Of a DNA stretch of 64,000 bases, positions 1 to 8,819 are shown in pieces; the first letter of the stretch is position 1, and each line of letters begins with the position of its first letter. The DNA lies in contig NZ_BCYT01000019.1 in NCBI RefSeq assembly GCF_001598335.1, positions 1 through 64,000 on the forward strand, in the 5' to 3' direction. This stretch comes from Sphingobium abikonense NBRC 16140 (lineage in GTDB: Bacteria > Pseudomonadota > Alphaproteobacteria > Sphingomonadales > Sphingomonadaceae). The notes beneath the pieces are model-generated. The model was not told the origin of the DNA and ran no database searches. It was given only the letters and a program-made list of their open reading frames with translations. The translations under genes were made by a program, and so were the position numbers.

Positions 1-88
1 AACACTCCCACCTTAGCGCGATACCGGCGACTGGGCCTGTCGAAGCAATATGCAACTACAAATTTGATACCTCAGTTTTACCGCAAAT

Positions 89-661
89 TCAAATCCGCGC
101 ATAAAGTTCTGGATGTGTCTGAGCCAGCTTGAGCCTCGCGGCTCGCGCCACCTCGAGTCGAGGAACGGTCGCCTCCCAGGCTGCCAACACCGCAACGAGA
201 TGCCCAGATCGTTGCAGAATTCGATCGGCCAATTCTACGACAACGAGATTGGGTGTAGCCTCAGGGCGGACCGCCAGCATGCGATCGAGCGCTTCGCGCT
301 CTGCGCCCGGACCAAGCCGGTCGGCAATTATGGCCAGAGCGATCGCTGCAGATCGCCCGACGCCATGAAAGCAGTGAACCAATATTGATCCTTCGACATA
401 AAACCGCGCAAATTCGATCGCCTCACGAACCTCTTCCAAGGTTGCGACCCGGATGCCTAGGCTCGTGACATCTACATCTTCGAACGTGAGGACGAGATGC
501 GCCGGCGCAGGCTTCCCGCCAAATCGGAGCCGCAAATTTTGACGTGCATGTGGATCTTCAAGTGTGATGACAGCGTCAAATCGCCGCTTGTGCCTCTTTG
601 CCTGAGCAAGGCTCCCGACCGCGATGGAGCCAGGGGCAGGTTCACTAATTTGCGATGACAT
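89..661 (-). CDS. Dual-specificity/tyrosine phosphatase-like protein
   Basis: 190-aa protein carrying the cysteine phosphatase P-loop H-C-x5-R: HCFHGVGRS at residues 96-104, with Cys97 as the expected nucleophile and Arg103 as phosphate binder. A preceding FDAVITLEDP strand and Asp residues near 62-64 (a possible general acid) fit the dual-specificity phosphatase fold. In this family the reaction is hydrolysis of a phosphoester on protein or another substrate; the substrate here is unknown. There is no signal peptide, so it is cytoplasmic. It lies just beyond the integrase on the same strand, in a stretch visibly less GC-rich than the core genes, so it is probably cargo of the integrated element rather than a housekeeping gene. 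Family assignment is good; biological role is unknown. Confidence 0.75.
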   Translation of the reverse strand: MSSQISEPAPGSIAVGSLAQAKRHKRRFDAVITLEDPHARQNLRLRFGGKPAPAHLVLTFEDVDVTSLGIRVATLEEVREAIEFARFYVEGSILVHCFHGVGRSAAIALAIIADRLGPGAEREALDRMLAVRPEATPNLVVVELADRILQRSGHLVAVLAAWEATVPRLEVARAARLKLAQTHPELYARI

Positions 662-697
662 GTTTCGATCTACCTCATTTCGTCTAACCTGCTAGGC

Positions 698-1924
698 TTA
701 CGTCGTTTGGCGCCCAAAATTTGACTTCAGAACCTTTCCGCCGGTCTGCAAGCCATCAAGGTAGTTCGACCAGTGCCGCATCATCCTCACACGCTCATCC
801 CAATGGGTGCCGCGCGCATAGGCGCGGCGAACATCGTTGGATTCGACGTGGGCTAGCTGGCGCTCAATGGCGTCCGGATGCCACTTGCCCATTTCGTTCA
901 GAAGCGTGCTGGCGGTGGCTCGGAACCCATGAGCCGTCACCTCGTCTTTCCCGAATCCAAGCCGTCGGAGCGCTGCATTCAGAGTATTGTCGGTAATTGG
1001 CCGCTCTGCGGAACGAACGCTGGGGAAAAGAAATTTACCACCGCCAGTGATCGGTTCCAGTTCGGCCAGCATGTCCAGAACCTGCTGCGTGAGCGGCACC
1101 TTGTGAGGACGACGCATCTTCGTCTTCGGCGCCGGTATGGTCCAGACGGCCGCCTCGAAATCGAATTCCTTCCATTCGGCCATCCGGAGTTCGCCGGGTC
1201 GGGGAAACATGTGCGGCAGCATCTTCAGCGCGATTCGCACAGTGGGCTGGCCGTCATGAGCATCGACCGCGCGAAGGAGGCCGCCGAGCGCCTTGGGTTC
1301 CAAGATTGCCGCTCGGTGTTGCGGCTTCGGCGTGATCAGCGCACCGCGAAGATCGACTGCTACGTCCCGCTGCGCCCGCCCGGTCACTATCGCGTAACGA
1401 AAGATCGTGCCGAAGGTGCTGCGAAGGCGGTTAGCCGTCTCATACCGCCCACGCAACTCAACCGTGCGGAGGACTTCCAGCAGTTCGGGTGCAGTGAGGT
1501 CTGCGATGGGCCGGTTGCCAATGAGCGGGTAGGCGAGATCGAGCAGCCAGCGCATCTTCTGGAGCGTCTTGGACGCGCGCCCTTCGATCTCTAGGCGGGC
1601 AAGCCATTCATCGGCGATCGCCTTGAAGGTCTCTTCCGATTTGGCCTTCGCCTCGCGAACCTTGGCCTTCCGCACTTCAGCCGGGTCTTGCCCGTCTGCC
1701 AGCGCCTCTCGCGCCGCCGTTCTCTTCTCGCGAGCCTTAGCGAGAGACACTTCGGGGTAGCTGCCGAACGAGAGCGTCTTCTGTTTTCCGAGGAAGCTAT
1801 AGTTCATCCGCCAAAGGCGGCCGCCGTTCTCCTTGACCAGAAGATACAGGCCCAAGCCATCGGTCAACTTGTAGGGTTTATCCTTTGATTTTGCTGCATT
1901 TATCGCCGTCACTGTGAGGGCCAT
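698..1924 (-). CDS. P4-type tyrosine recombinase (integrase)
   Basis: About 408 aa. The N-terminus MALTVTAINAAKSKDKPYKL and the following LYLLVKENGGRLWRMNY segment are typical of the DUF4102 arm-binding domain of P4-family integrases. The C-terminal catalytic domain shows Arg (RPGELRMAEW), the HxxR box (HGFRATAS) and the AHVESNDVRRAYAR segment that supplies the tyrosine nucleophile. An in-frame extension to 1972 exists, but starting at the second of two adjacent ATGs (1924) fits the family N-terminus. The gene begins about 170 bp from the 3' end of tRNA-Phe, the classic site-specific integration geometry. It catalyses excision and integration of the element to its left. The protein looks full length, so it may be active. 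Confidence 0.93.
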   Translation of the reverse strand: MALTVTAINAAKSKDKPYKLTDGLGLYLLVKENGGRLWRMNYSFLGKQKTLSFGSYPEVSLAKAREKRTAAREALADGQDPAEVRKAKVREAKAKSEETFKAIADEWLARLEIEGRASKTLQKMRWLLDLAYPLIGNRPIADLTAPELLEVLRTVELRGRYETANRLRSTFGTIFRYAIVTGRAQRDVAVDLRGALITPKPQHRAAILEPKALGGLLRAVDAHDGQPTVRIALKMLPHMFPRPGELRMAEWKEFDFEAAVWTIPAPKTKMRRPHKVPLTQQVLDMLAELEPITGGGKFLFPSVRSAERPITDNTLNAALRRLGFGKDEVTAHGFRATASTLLNEMGKWHPDAIERQLAHVESNDVRRAYARGTHWDERVRMMRHWSNYLDGLQTGGKVLKSNFGRQTT

Positions 1925-1973
1925 CATGGTATCTCCGAAATGGCAAATTGCCGGATACCATGAAAATACCATG
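1925..1973. promoter_or_regulatory. Repeated ATACCATG motifs at the integrase start
   Basis: CATGGTATC at 1925-1933 is mirrored by GATACCATG at 1954-1962, and ATACCATG occurs again at 1966-1973. The first copy overlaps the integrase start codons. The arrangement looks like an operator or arm-type recombinase/excisionase binding sites. Seen directly; function inferred. Confidence 0.4.
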
Positions 1974-2097
1974 ATCAGTGTGTGGCTGACAGTGCACCCC
2001 CGGGGACGTGCGGGGACGATGGGTTATTCAAAAACCCACGTTTTCCGCCATTTTCTGGATGGCTCTGGATGCTGCTGGATGAGGGAAAAAGAACAAA

Positions 2098-2173
2098 TGG
2101 TGCCCGGGGACGGAGTCGAACCGCCGACACTGCGATTTTCAGTCGCATGCTCTACCAACTGAGCTACCCGGGC
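2098..2173 (-). tRNA. tRNA-Phe (GAA)
   Basis: Read on the minus strand, a 76-nt cloverleaf: acceptor GCCCGGG pairs with CCCGGGC, followed by discriminator A and an encoded CCA; D-arm GCTC/GAGC; anticodon stem with loop TGAAAAT (anticodon GAA); T-arm with TTCGACT loop. It decodes phenylalanine codons. It ends the infA-maf-RNase-yacG array and is intact, with the integrase beginning just past its 3' end, so it is the probable attachment site of the element occupying the left edge. Confidence 0.97.
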
Positions 2174-2221
2174 ACGGGATTTCGGCGAAGCGTGCGCCGA
2201 TTGGAGGCGTGCCTATAGGCG

Positions 2222-2416
2222 TCAATCGAAGGGGCTGTCCAGCCCTTCGTCGCGGTTTTTTTGCTGCATGTCGTCGGCGGGGGGACCAGCCACGCGATAC
2301 CCCTCGCCCAGCCATTGCAGCAGGTCCCGGTCGCGGCAGGCCGCACTGCAAAAGGGACGGCTTTCGGGCCGGGAGGGCGCCGAGCAAATGGGGCAGGTGG
2401 CGGGTTTAGGCGACAT
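2222..2416 (-). CDS. yacG: YacG family zinc protein (DNA gyrase inhibitor)
   Basis: 64-aa protein with four zinc-ligand cysteines: C8-P-I-C11 and C23-x3-C27 in the CSAACRDRDL signature, followed by the acidic C-terminal tail usual for YacG. In E. coli YacG binds gyrase (GyrB) and inhibits its DNA binding; that role is transferred by family. It overlaps the end of the upstream RNase E/G-like gene by 11 nt, implying translational coupling, and is the last protein gene before tRNA-Phe, the usual alphaproteobacterial order. Confidence 0.9.
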   Translation of the reverse strand: MSPKPATCPICSAPSRPESRPFCSAACRDRDLLQWLGEGYRVAGPPADDMQQKNRDEGLDSPFD

Positions 2417-3395
2417 GGCCGCCCGATATGGTCAGGGCCGGGTCCGCGCGCAAGCCCACCTCTCCGCCCCGCCGCCGCGCGAGCAGATCGATCCACTCGG
2501 ACCGCTGGCGCAGCAGGTCGATGACGGCGGGCGCGGCGATCAGCGTCGCCGCGCCGCCCGTCCCATGCCGCTCAGCCCGGCGCAGCAGGGCCAGTGCGGC
2601 CGTCAACACCGGATTTTCGCGCAGCAACTCCATCACATTTGCGCGCTCGCGGCGGCGAATGATCTGCAGGAAGCCAAAGCCGTTCACCGCCGTCCGTTCA
2701 AAGGGCAGCGACAGATATTTGTCGATCTGGGCGGCGGCGATCATCCGCTCGTCCTTGTTGTTCATCGTGGGCAGGTCGATGCCGATCGACCCGCATAGCC
2801 CCATGCGCCGGATCGTCTGCGCCGCGAGCTTCGCGCCCTTTGGCCCCAGCTGCGCAGGGGGCAGGGAGCCGTCGACATCGATCAGCAGCATGGCAGGCGT
2901 CAGATAAAGGCGCAGGGCGGCCGCTTCGGTGCCCACCTCCCCGCTCATCGCCTCCTCCATCAATTCGCTCCAGCCATGCGCCTCCAACCGGTCCTCCTCA
3001 TGCGCCGGGCATGGGACGACGGGCACGCCGGTCGCGCGGATGCGCTGGAGCAGGCTGGGGCCGGGATGCGGCTTGACGCCGGGCGGCGCGACGCGGGCCT
3101 TGGCGCGCTTGGGCCGCCCCTCTTCCGCAATCGCCTCCCGCAGGATTTCGACCAGCACATTGGCCCCTTCGGCCAAGCGCGGCGGGATCGGCTCCAACAG
3201 CGCTTCCTCGCCGGAAAGCAGGCGAACGACGCCGCGCTTCTTGGGAATAAGGGTAGCGATCAACCGCCCCTGTACGACAGAGCCAGCGCGCGCAGCGTCC
3301 GTTTCCCGCTCGATCAGCGCCTCGACCAGTCGGCCATGTTCGATCAGCCCGGCCCGCGCCTCGCCAATTCCTTCTTCATAAAGCCATTCGGCCAT
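2406..3395 (-). CDS. Compact ribonuclease E/G-like protein
   Basis: 329 aa against about 490 for RNase G. The catalytic core is recognisable: LLIDVDGS corresponds to the first catalytic Asp region and GSIGIDLPTMNNKDER to the second, so both metal-binding aspartates appear present, followed by the conserved TAVNGFGFLQI block. The N-terminal part (EHGRLVEALIERE...VVQGRLIATLIP) matches only fragments of the S1-containing region, and the CPxC zinc-link cysteines needed for tetramerisation of classical RNase E/G are missing. Likely role is single-strand RNA cleavage, but substrate and activity are uncertain. It sits between maf (8 nt) and yacG (11-nt overlap), the standard alphaproteobacterial order. 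Confidence 0.85.
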   Translation of the reverse strand: MAEWLYEEGIGEARAGLIEHGRLVEALIERETDAARAGSVVQGRLIATLIPKKRGVVRLLSGEEALLEPIPPRLAEGANVLVEILREAIAEEGRPKRAKARVAPPGVKPHPGPSLLQRIRATGVPVVPCPAHEEDRLEAHGWSELMEEAMSGEVGTEAAALRLYLTPAMLLIDVDGSLPPAQLGPKGAKLAAQTIRRMGLCGSIGIDLPTMNNKDERMIAAAQIDKYLSLPFERTAVNGFGFLQIIRRRERANVMELLRENPVLTAALALLRRAERHGTGGAATLIAAPAVIDLLRQRSEWIDLLARRRGGEVGLRADPALTISGGHVA

Positions 3396-3403
3396 TATCT
3401 GTC

Positions 3404-3976
3404 CTAGTCGAGAGGATAGCCCGCAGCCTTCAGCAGCGCGCGGGTTTCATAAAGCGGCAGGCCCATGATCGCACTATGGCTGCCCTGGATCGCGCGGATC
3501 AGACCAGCGGCCCGGCCTTGGATAGCATAGCCGCCCGCCTTGCCGCGCCATTCACGACTGACGATATAGGCGTCGATCTCGGTCGGGTTCAAAGACTTGA
3601 ACGTCACCATATTGGTGGACAGGCGATGGCGCGCCACGCCCTTGCCGTCGATCAGCGTGATGGCGCTGAACACGCGATGCCGCCGCCCCGAAAGAAGGCT
3701 GAGACAATCACGCGCCTCATCCTCCGCCTCGGTTTTGGGGAGAATGCGTCGCCCCGCGGCCACGACCGTGTCGCCCGAAAGAATAAGCGCGCCAGCATGG
3801 CGACCTGCGACCAAGGCCGCCTTTTCGGCCGCCACGCGCGCGGCATAGGCGGCTGGCAATTCCGCCTTTTGGGGGGTTTCGTCGATATCGGCAGGGTCCA
3901 CCGCGTCGGGAACAACGCCGATTTGCCCCAGAAGGTCACGCCGTCTGGGGGAAGCCGAAGCAAGGATGAGCCGCAT
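3404..3976 (-). CDS. maf: Maf family nucleoside triphosphate pyrophosphatase
   Basis: 190 aa, the usual Maf length. N-terminal ILASASPRRRDLL is the Maf signature with substrate-binding arginines; further conserved blocks are LSGDTVV and GKAGGYAIQG. The latter points to the YhdE (dTTP/UTP) type rather than the YceF (7-methyl-GTP) type. It hydrolyses non-canonical or pyrimidine nucleoside triphosphates to monophosphates plus pyrophosphate in the cytoplasm. It lies 12 nt downstream of infA and 8 nt upstream of the RNase gene, so it is part of the infA operon. Family certain, exact substrate inferred. Confidence 0.92.
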   Translation of the reverse strand: MRLILASASPRRRDLLGQIGVVPDAVDPADIDETPQKAELPAAYAARVAAEKAALVAGRHAGALILSGDTVVAAGRRILPKTEAEDEARDCLSLLSGRRHRVFSAITLIDGKGVARHRLSTNMVTFKSLNPTEIDAYIVSREWRGKAGGYAIQGRAAGLIRAIQGSHSAIMGLPLYETRALLKAAGYPLD

Positions 3977-3988
3977 CGTGTCTGCGGC

Positions 3989-4207
3989 TTATTTGAAGCG
4001 GTAGGTGATCCGACCCTTGGTCAGGTCGTAGGGTGTGAGTTCGACGAGCACTTCGTCGCCCACGAGCACGCGGATGCGGTTCTTGCGCATCTTGCCGGCC
4101 GTGTGGCCGAGAATTTCGTGATCATTTTCCAGCCGCACGCGGAACATGGCGTTGGGGAGAAGCTCCACAACCTGTCCGCGCATTTCAAGCAGTTCTTCTT
4201 TGGCCAT
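3989..4207 (-). CDS. infA: Translation initiation factor IF-1
   Basis: 72-aa protein beginning [19 protein letters not shown] and ending GRITYRFK, an almost invariant IF-1 sequence. It is a single OB-fold (S1-like) that occupies the A site of the 30S subunit during initiation. The open frame extends upstream to 4258, but the conserved N-terminus fixes the start at 4207. First gene of the infA-maf-RNase-yacG array; bioA ends 60 nt upstream on the same strand. Confidence 0.97.
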   Translation of the reverse strand: MAKEELLEMRGQVVELLPNAMFRVRLENDHEILGHTAGKMRKNRIRVLVGDEVLVELTPYDLTKGRITYRFK

Positions 4208-4266
4208 AATATCCCGGATATGCGAAAAATCGCGCCGCCATAGCGTTAAACGGTGCAAAATGAAAG

Positions 4267-5556
4267 TCAGGCGTGCGAACCGAATTTTTCGCCGGCCGCA
4301 TGCAGCGCCGCGAAGATCCTATCGAGCTGATCAGCATCGAGACAATATGGCGGCATCAGGTAAATGGTGTTGCCCAGCGGCCGAAGCAAGAGGCCGCGTT
4401 CCAGAAAGAAAGCGCGCAGCCGCGGCGCCAGATCCGACAGATAGCCCGCGTCCGGCGTCACCAGGTCGATCGCGACGATCGTGCCGGCCTGGCGGGGATT
4501 GGCAAAGGCGGGCTGGCGCGCAAGAGCCGCGAGTCGATCCGCCATGGCCTGCGCCAATCGCGTGATCCGGCCCAGCACATCCTCCTCGCGCCAGATCGCC
4601 AGATTGGCGACCGCCGCGGCGCAGGCGATCGGGTTGGCGGTGTAGCTCGACGAATGGTAAAAGAGCCGGGCGCGATCGGTCGACCGGTGCGCTTCGAAGA
4701 TCGGCGCGGTGGCCAGCGTCGCCGCCAGCGGGATTGCACCGCCCGTAATCCCCTTCGCCACCGCCATGATGTCCGGAACGACCCCCGCCTGTTCGCAGGC
4801 AAAGACCGTGCCCGTCCGCCCCCACCCCGTCATCACTTCATCCGCGATGAACAGCACGCCGTGACGGCGGCAAATGGCCGCCATCTCGCGCAGGACTTCG
4901 GCGGAATAGACGAACATGCCGCCCGCGCCCAGGATCAGCGGCTCGACGAGGAAGGCGGCGGGATGGCGGGCGCAGGCGGCCTCCAGCGCATCCAGGCACG
5001 CCTGTTCCTGGCCCGGCGCGGGAAAGGGGATGGTGTCGACGTCGAACAGAAGCGGGGCCCAGGCGGCATTATAGACACCTCGTTCCCCCACCGACATCGT
5101 GCCGATCGTGTCGCCATGATAGCCATGCTCCAGCACCAGAATGCGGCTGCGCGCCTGGGCCGCCCCTTCCAGTGCCATATTGTGCCAGTAGCCTAGCGCC
5201 ATCTTGAGCGCGACTTCGACCGCCGTGGAGCCGCTGTCGGAATAGAAAACATGCGCCAGTTGCGGCTGGTCATCCGCGCGGGGCGCCAAAGCAATCAGGC
5301 CCCGCGCCACCTCTTCGGCCGGTTCGTGAGTGTAGCCGGCAAAGATCAGCTGATCGAGCGTCCCGGCCTGCTGCGCGATGGCTGCGGCGATGCGGGGATG
5401 GCAATGGCCGTGCGTCGTCACCCACCAGCTGGAAATGGCGTCGATCAGCGTCGAACCATCGGTCAGATGCAGCAGCGCGCCTTCGGCGCGAACCACATGG
5501 GGTATGGCTTCGTTGAGGCCATGCTGGAAAAAGGGATGCCAGACAGGAGAGGTCAT
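4267..5556 (-). CDS. bioA: Adenosylmethionine-8-amino-7-oxononanoate aminotransferase
   Basis: 429 aa, full length for BioA. The N-terminus VWHPFFQH and the [16 protein letters not shown] block are characteristic; [12 protein letters not shown] and [13 protein letters not shown] (PLP-binding Asp) follow, and the lysine in VAKGITGG is the Schiff-base residue. It converts KAPA to 7,8-diaminopelargonate using S-adenosylmethionine as amino donor, the penultimate stage before dethiobiotin. bioD and bioF are about 5.4 kb upstream on the same strand, separated by unrelated genes, so bioA probably has its own promoter or is read from the lipoprotein gene 32 nt upstream. Confidence 0.96.
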   Translation of the reverse strand: MTSPVWHPFFQHGLNEAIPHVVRAEGALLHLTDGSTLIDAISSWWVTTHGHCHPRIAAAIAQQAGTLDQLIFAGYTHEPAEEVARGLIALAPRADDQPQLAHVFYSDSGSTAVEVALKMALGYWHNMALEGAAQARSRILVLEHGYHGDTIGTMSVGERGVYNAAWAPLLFDVDTIPFPAPGQEQACLDALEAACARHPAAFLVEPLILGAGGMFVYSAEVLREMAAICRRHGVLFIADEVMTGWGRTGTVFACEQAGVVPDIMAVAKGITGGAIPLAATLATAPIFEAHRSTDRARLFYHSSSYTANPIACAAAVANLAIWREEDVLGRITRLAQAMADRLAALARQPAFANPRQAGTIVAIDLVTPDAGYLSDLAPRLRAFFLERGLLLRPLGNTIYLMPPYCLDADQLDRIFAALHAAGEKFGSHA

Positions 5557-5588
5557 GGACGCCCCTTAATCCAAGGTCCGGTTGAAGA

Positions 5589-6236
5589 CTATGGCGACTT
5601 GGGGGCAGCTTTGGGCGCAGGATCGGCGGCGTTGGGCGCGACCGGCAGCGGGACCACCACCGTGGGCAGGGCGACCGTCACGTCCACGCGGCGGTTCTTC
5701 GCCTGGCCTTCGGGATCGTCGCTGCCGTCTTCCCGGACATTGGGCGCAACCGGCCGGCCTTCGCCAATGGCGATGAGGGTGATGCGGTCCTTGGCCACGC
5801 CCTTTTCGACCAGATAATCGCGCACCAGTTCGGCTCGCTTGGCTGAGGCGACCTTGTTGTCGCCATCGGCCCCGCGCGAATCGCTATGGCCCCGCAGCGT
5901 GATGGGGCCGCCAGCCTTCATCGCCGGTGTGGCGATCAGCGAGTCGAGCGCCTGCCGGGCGGCGTCATCCAGCTTCATCGGTGTTTCGCCAAAGCCGATC
6001 ACTGCCTGCGCCGGCTCGATCTTGGGAGGCTCTTCCGGCTCGGCCACTTCGGGACGCAGGATGGATCGCTGCGGTTCTGCGGCGTTGGCGCTTTCATTGG
6101 CGCCCGCCATCACCGAAACCGCATTGTCGGCGTCGTCGACCGCGACATTGGTCCCATTGGCCGGATCAGTCGCCTCGGGCGGCTGACAGGCACATAATGC
6201 GCCCAGCAGCAGGAGGGCTGGAGCCAGTTTTGTCAT
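5589..6236 (-). CDS. OmpA-family outer membrane lipoprotein
   Basis: 215 aa. A hydrophobic N-terminus ends in a lipobox (GALCAC) with the modified cysteine near residue 17, followed by an Asp/Asn/Ala-rich linker, then an OmpA-C-like peptidoglycan-binding domain (ITLRGHSDSRGADGDN, GEGRPVAPN, NRRVDVTV; roughly residues 85-190) and a Pro/Ala-rich tail. Expected to be anchored in the outer membrane and to contact peptidoglycan. Its ATG overlaps the stop of the upstream antiporter gene (4-nt ATGA overlap), so the two are translationally coupled; no functional link between them is known. Confidence 0.88.
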   Translation of the reverse strand: MTKLAPALLLLGALCACQPPEATDPANGTNVAVDDADNAVSVMAGANESANAAEPQRSILRPEVAEPEEPPKIEPAQAVIGFGETPMKLDDAARQALDSLIATPAMKAGGPITLRGHSDSRGADGDNKVASAKRAELVRDYLVEKGVAKDRITLIAIGEGRPVAPNVREDGSDDPEGQAKNRRVDVTVALPTVVVPLPVAPNAADPAPKAAPKSP

Positions 6237-8056
6237 TCATCCTCTCCTTTCGGCTTCGGCTTGGACGGCGGCACATAGGTCAGGATGGTGTCGCCCGGTT
6301 GCGGCGTCGGCCGCGACGCGTGGGTGAAGAAGCGCAGCGCGCCGCTTTTGCGCAAAAGCAGAAGCATGTCGCCGCCTTCGGACAGGGACGCTTTGGCCGC
6401 ATCGAAATCGAACTGCTCGCTGATGCGCGTCTTGCGGAAGGTCCAGCCCTGCTCCTCGCGCTGGATGATGTCCTCCACACCATGGCCGGCGGAAAACAGC
6501 GCCCGTCCGCGCAGCGATTCGGGCAAGGCGCGCGGGTCCTCGTCATTGCTCGCGTCGCCCAGCTGATACACATTGTCGCGGCCGATTTCCGGCGCGAACT
6601 CGGTGCAGACGAGCGCATTATAGGCTTCATTGTCGGTGGTTGCGGCCAGCACCTGAAATTGCGCCAGGTCCAGCCGTTCGTCCGTCGCCTCCGACAAAAT
6701 CTCGCCATGATAGGTGGGAATGCCGGCATGGCGCGCAGGGGACAGGCGCTGCCAGCTATTGTCCGCGATCGTCACCGGCACTTCCAGCTGCCGCAACTGC
6801 GTCGCCAGCTCCAGGCTGAACGGCGTCGCCCCGACGATCAGCAGGCCGCGCTCGGCCGCGCCCGTCACCTTGAGCAATCGCGCCACCGGTCGGATCGAAA
6901 AGCCGTGGAACAATATGGTCGCCACCACCACGGCAAAGGACAATGTCACCAGGATCGACCCGTCGCTATAGCCCAGCCGATCGAGCCGCAGCGCAAACAG
7001 GCCGGAAATCGCGACCGCGACGATACCGCGCGGCGCGATCCAGGCGACCAGCAGCCGCTCGTTCCAGGGGACCTTGGTGAAGGCCAGGCTGATCAACACG
7101 GTCGCGGGCCGCACCAGGAACATCAGCACCAGCAGGAAGGCCAGGAAGCGCCATTCGAACTGGCGCAGCGCCTCGAAATCCAGCGAGGCGGACAGGATGA
7201 CGAACACGCCCGATATGAGCAGGACGGTGACATTCTCCTTGAACGGCTGAATGTCGCGCAGGGAATCAAGCCGCATATTGGCGAGCGCCACGCCCATGAT
7301 CGTGACCGCCAGTAGCCCGGTTTCCTGCTGGATCGCGTTGGAAAGCACGAAGACGCCGATCACCGCGACCAGCAGGACGGGCGCCTTCAGATATTCAGGC
7401 ACATGACCGCGCGGAAAGGCCCATCCAAGTGCCCTTGCCGCCAGCCAGCCGATCAGGCCCGCGACCACCGCCGCCGCGACCAGTGCGAAGATGACCGAGG
7501 CGAGCGAACCGCCTTCCCCAGCGCGCCGCAGATATTCATAGGTCACGACGCCCAGCAGCGCGCCGACCGGATCGTTGACAATCGCTTCCCATTTCAGGAT
7601 CGCGCGCGGCCGCGCCGCGACATTGGACTGGCGCAGCAGCGGCAGCACCACCGTCGGCCCTGTCACCACCAAAATGCCGGCGAATAATATGGCCACCGGC
7701 CACACCAGGCCCGCGACATAGAAGCAGGCAACCGCCCCCAAAATCCAGCCAATCGGCGCACCCAGCAGGACCAACCGCGTGACCGCGCCGTCGGTCTTGC
7801 GCAATTCGCGGAAATTGAGGCTGAGCCCCCCTTCGAAAAGGATCAGCGCGACGGCCACCGACACCATCGGTTCCAGCAATTCGCCGAACACATGCTCGGG
7901 ATTGATGAGATGCAGCACGGGCCCGCTGATGACACCGGCCGCCAGCATCAGCGCGATGGCGGGCCAACCAGTGCGCCAGGCGATCCATTGCGCGCCGATG
8001 CCGAAGATTCCGATCAGCGCAATGGATAGGGCCTGGTCATGCATGGCGCGGAGCAT
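6233..8056 (-). CDS. CPA1-type cation:proton antiporter with RCK-like C-terminus
   Basis: 607 aa. The first ~400 residues carry about 12 membrane helices with CPA1/NhaP signatures (VALILFEGGLSL, GPTVVLPLLRQ, NDPVGALLGV including the ion-binding ND pair). A soluble part follows with a TrkA-N/RCK-like fold (LLIVGATPFSLELATQLRQ, ATTDNEAYNAL), a nucleotide-responsive regulatory domain, and a further C-terminal region (~500-607). It probably exchanges Na+ or K+ for H+ at the inner membrane. Start could be the ATG at 8056 or Met5 at 8044; no strong Shine-Dalgarno separates them. Confidence 0.9.
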   Translation of the reverse strand: MLRAMHDQALSIALIGIFGIGAQWIAWRTGWPAIALMLAAGVISGPVLHLINPEHVFGELLEPMVSVAVALILFEGGLSLNFRELRKTDGAVTRLVLLGAPIGWILGAVACFYVAGLVWPVAILFAGILVVTGPTVVLPLLRQSNVAARPRAILKWEAIVNDPVGALLGVVTYEYLRRAGEGGSLASVIFALVAAAVVAGLIGWLAARALGWAFPRGHVPEYLKAPVLLVAVIGVFVLSNAIQQETGLLAVTIMGVALANMRLDSLRDIQPFKENVTVLLISGVFVILSASLDFEALRQFEWRFLAFLLVLMFLVRPATVLISLAFTKVPWNERLLVAWIAPRGIVAVAISGLFALRLDRLGYSDGSILVTLSFAVVVATILFHGFSIRPVARLLKVTGAAERGLLIVGATPFSLELATQLRQLEVPVTIADNSWQRLSPARHAGIPTYHGEILSEATDERLDLAQFQVLAATTDNEAYNALVCTEFAPEIGRDNVYQLGDASNDEDPRALPESLRGRALFSAGHGVEDIIQREEQGWTFRKTRISEQFDFDAAKASLSEGGDMLLLLRKSGALRFFTHASRPTPQPGDTILTYVPPSKPKPKGEDE

Positions 8057-8185
8057 AATCAGACTGGATCGTTGCCGTCACCCCCGATATTTTCTCACGC
8101 GCCGGGAACCAATTTTGTGCGCTGGATACGCCAAAGGGCAGCCTCCTTTCGGAAACTGCCCTCCTGCTCTGCTATGCCGTATGGC

Positions 8186-8626
8186 TTATTGGGGCGGCTG
8201 AGCCGGCTCGGCCGGTTGCATCGCGCCCGCCTCCGGTGCGGCCGGGGTTGCAGGCGCGGCGGGTGCCGATGCCTGGATACGCTGCTGAAGCGCGGGATCG
8301 GCCGCTGCGGCCTGCCCGATCTGGTTGAACTTCTCGGGCGGAAGGCCCGACGACTGCACTGCGGCCAGCATCTTGGGCTGCTTGTCCGCTGCCGAAATCG
8401 TGCTGTCCTGCTGAATTTTCGTCACTTCGACGGCTGCGGCGGCAAATTGCTTGATCTCCGCATCCGTGAAATTGCCTGCGCCAGCCGCGGGCGCTGGTGT
8501 CGCCGATGGCGCCGCAGGCTCTGCGGGGGCTGCCGGGCTCATCTGCGCATAAAGCGGGGTGGCGACCAGAAAAGCGGCCGATACAAGACCGGCCTTGGTC
8601 AAACGGGATTGGATCAGACCCTTCAT
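8186..8626 (-). CDS. Secreted DUF4168-like protein
   Basis: 146 aa from an ATG preceded by AGGAGA at good spacing; the longer upstream frame has no signal sequence at its start and is less likely. Residues 1-28 are a Sec signal peptide ending in ATPLYAQ. Then come an Ala/Pro-rich linker, a helical core (NFTDAEIKQFAAAAVEVTKI ... LPPEKFNQIGQAA) resembling DUF4168, and an Ala/Pro/Glu-rich tail. Periplasmic or surface location; function unknown for the family. Codon use matches neighbours. Both flanks (about 130 and 190 nt) are non-coding, so it is probably monocistronic. Confidence 0.72.
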   Translation of the reverse strand: MKGLIQSRLTKAGLVSAAFLVATPLYAQMSPAAPAEPAAPSATPAPAAGAGNFTDAEIKQFAAAAVEVTKIQQDSTISAADKQPKMLAAVQSSGLPPEKFNQIGQAAAADPALQQRIQASAPAAPATPAAPEAGAMQPAEPAQPPQ

Positions 8627-8819
8627 GTTCAGTCTCCTGCATGTCATTACCCAATCAAAATGGGTGAAGCGTGCAGGGGAGGAAAGACCCTTTTGGCTGA
8701 ATCGAGCCATTCGATAGACGACTGCCCGGTTCCATTCAGCCGACCCGTTTTTCGTCACGGCCTATCGGCGTGACATCATGGACAAGGCCGGCGAATTTCT
8801 CCGCCGGCCGTCGTTATTC

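Noticed and set aside
8700..8730. EcfG promoter for the DUF4168 gene on the minus strand
   Set aside because: GTTCC is present but no AACG lies 16-17 nt away, so the second element is missing.
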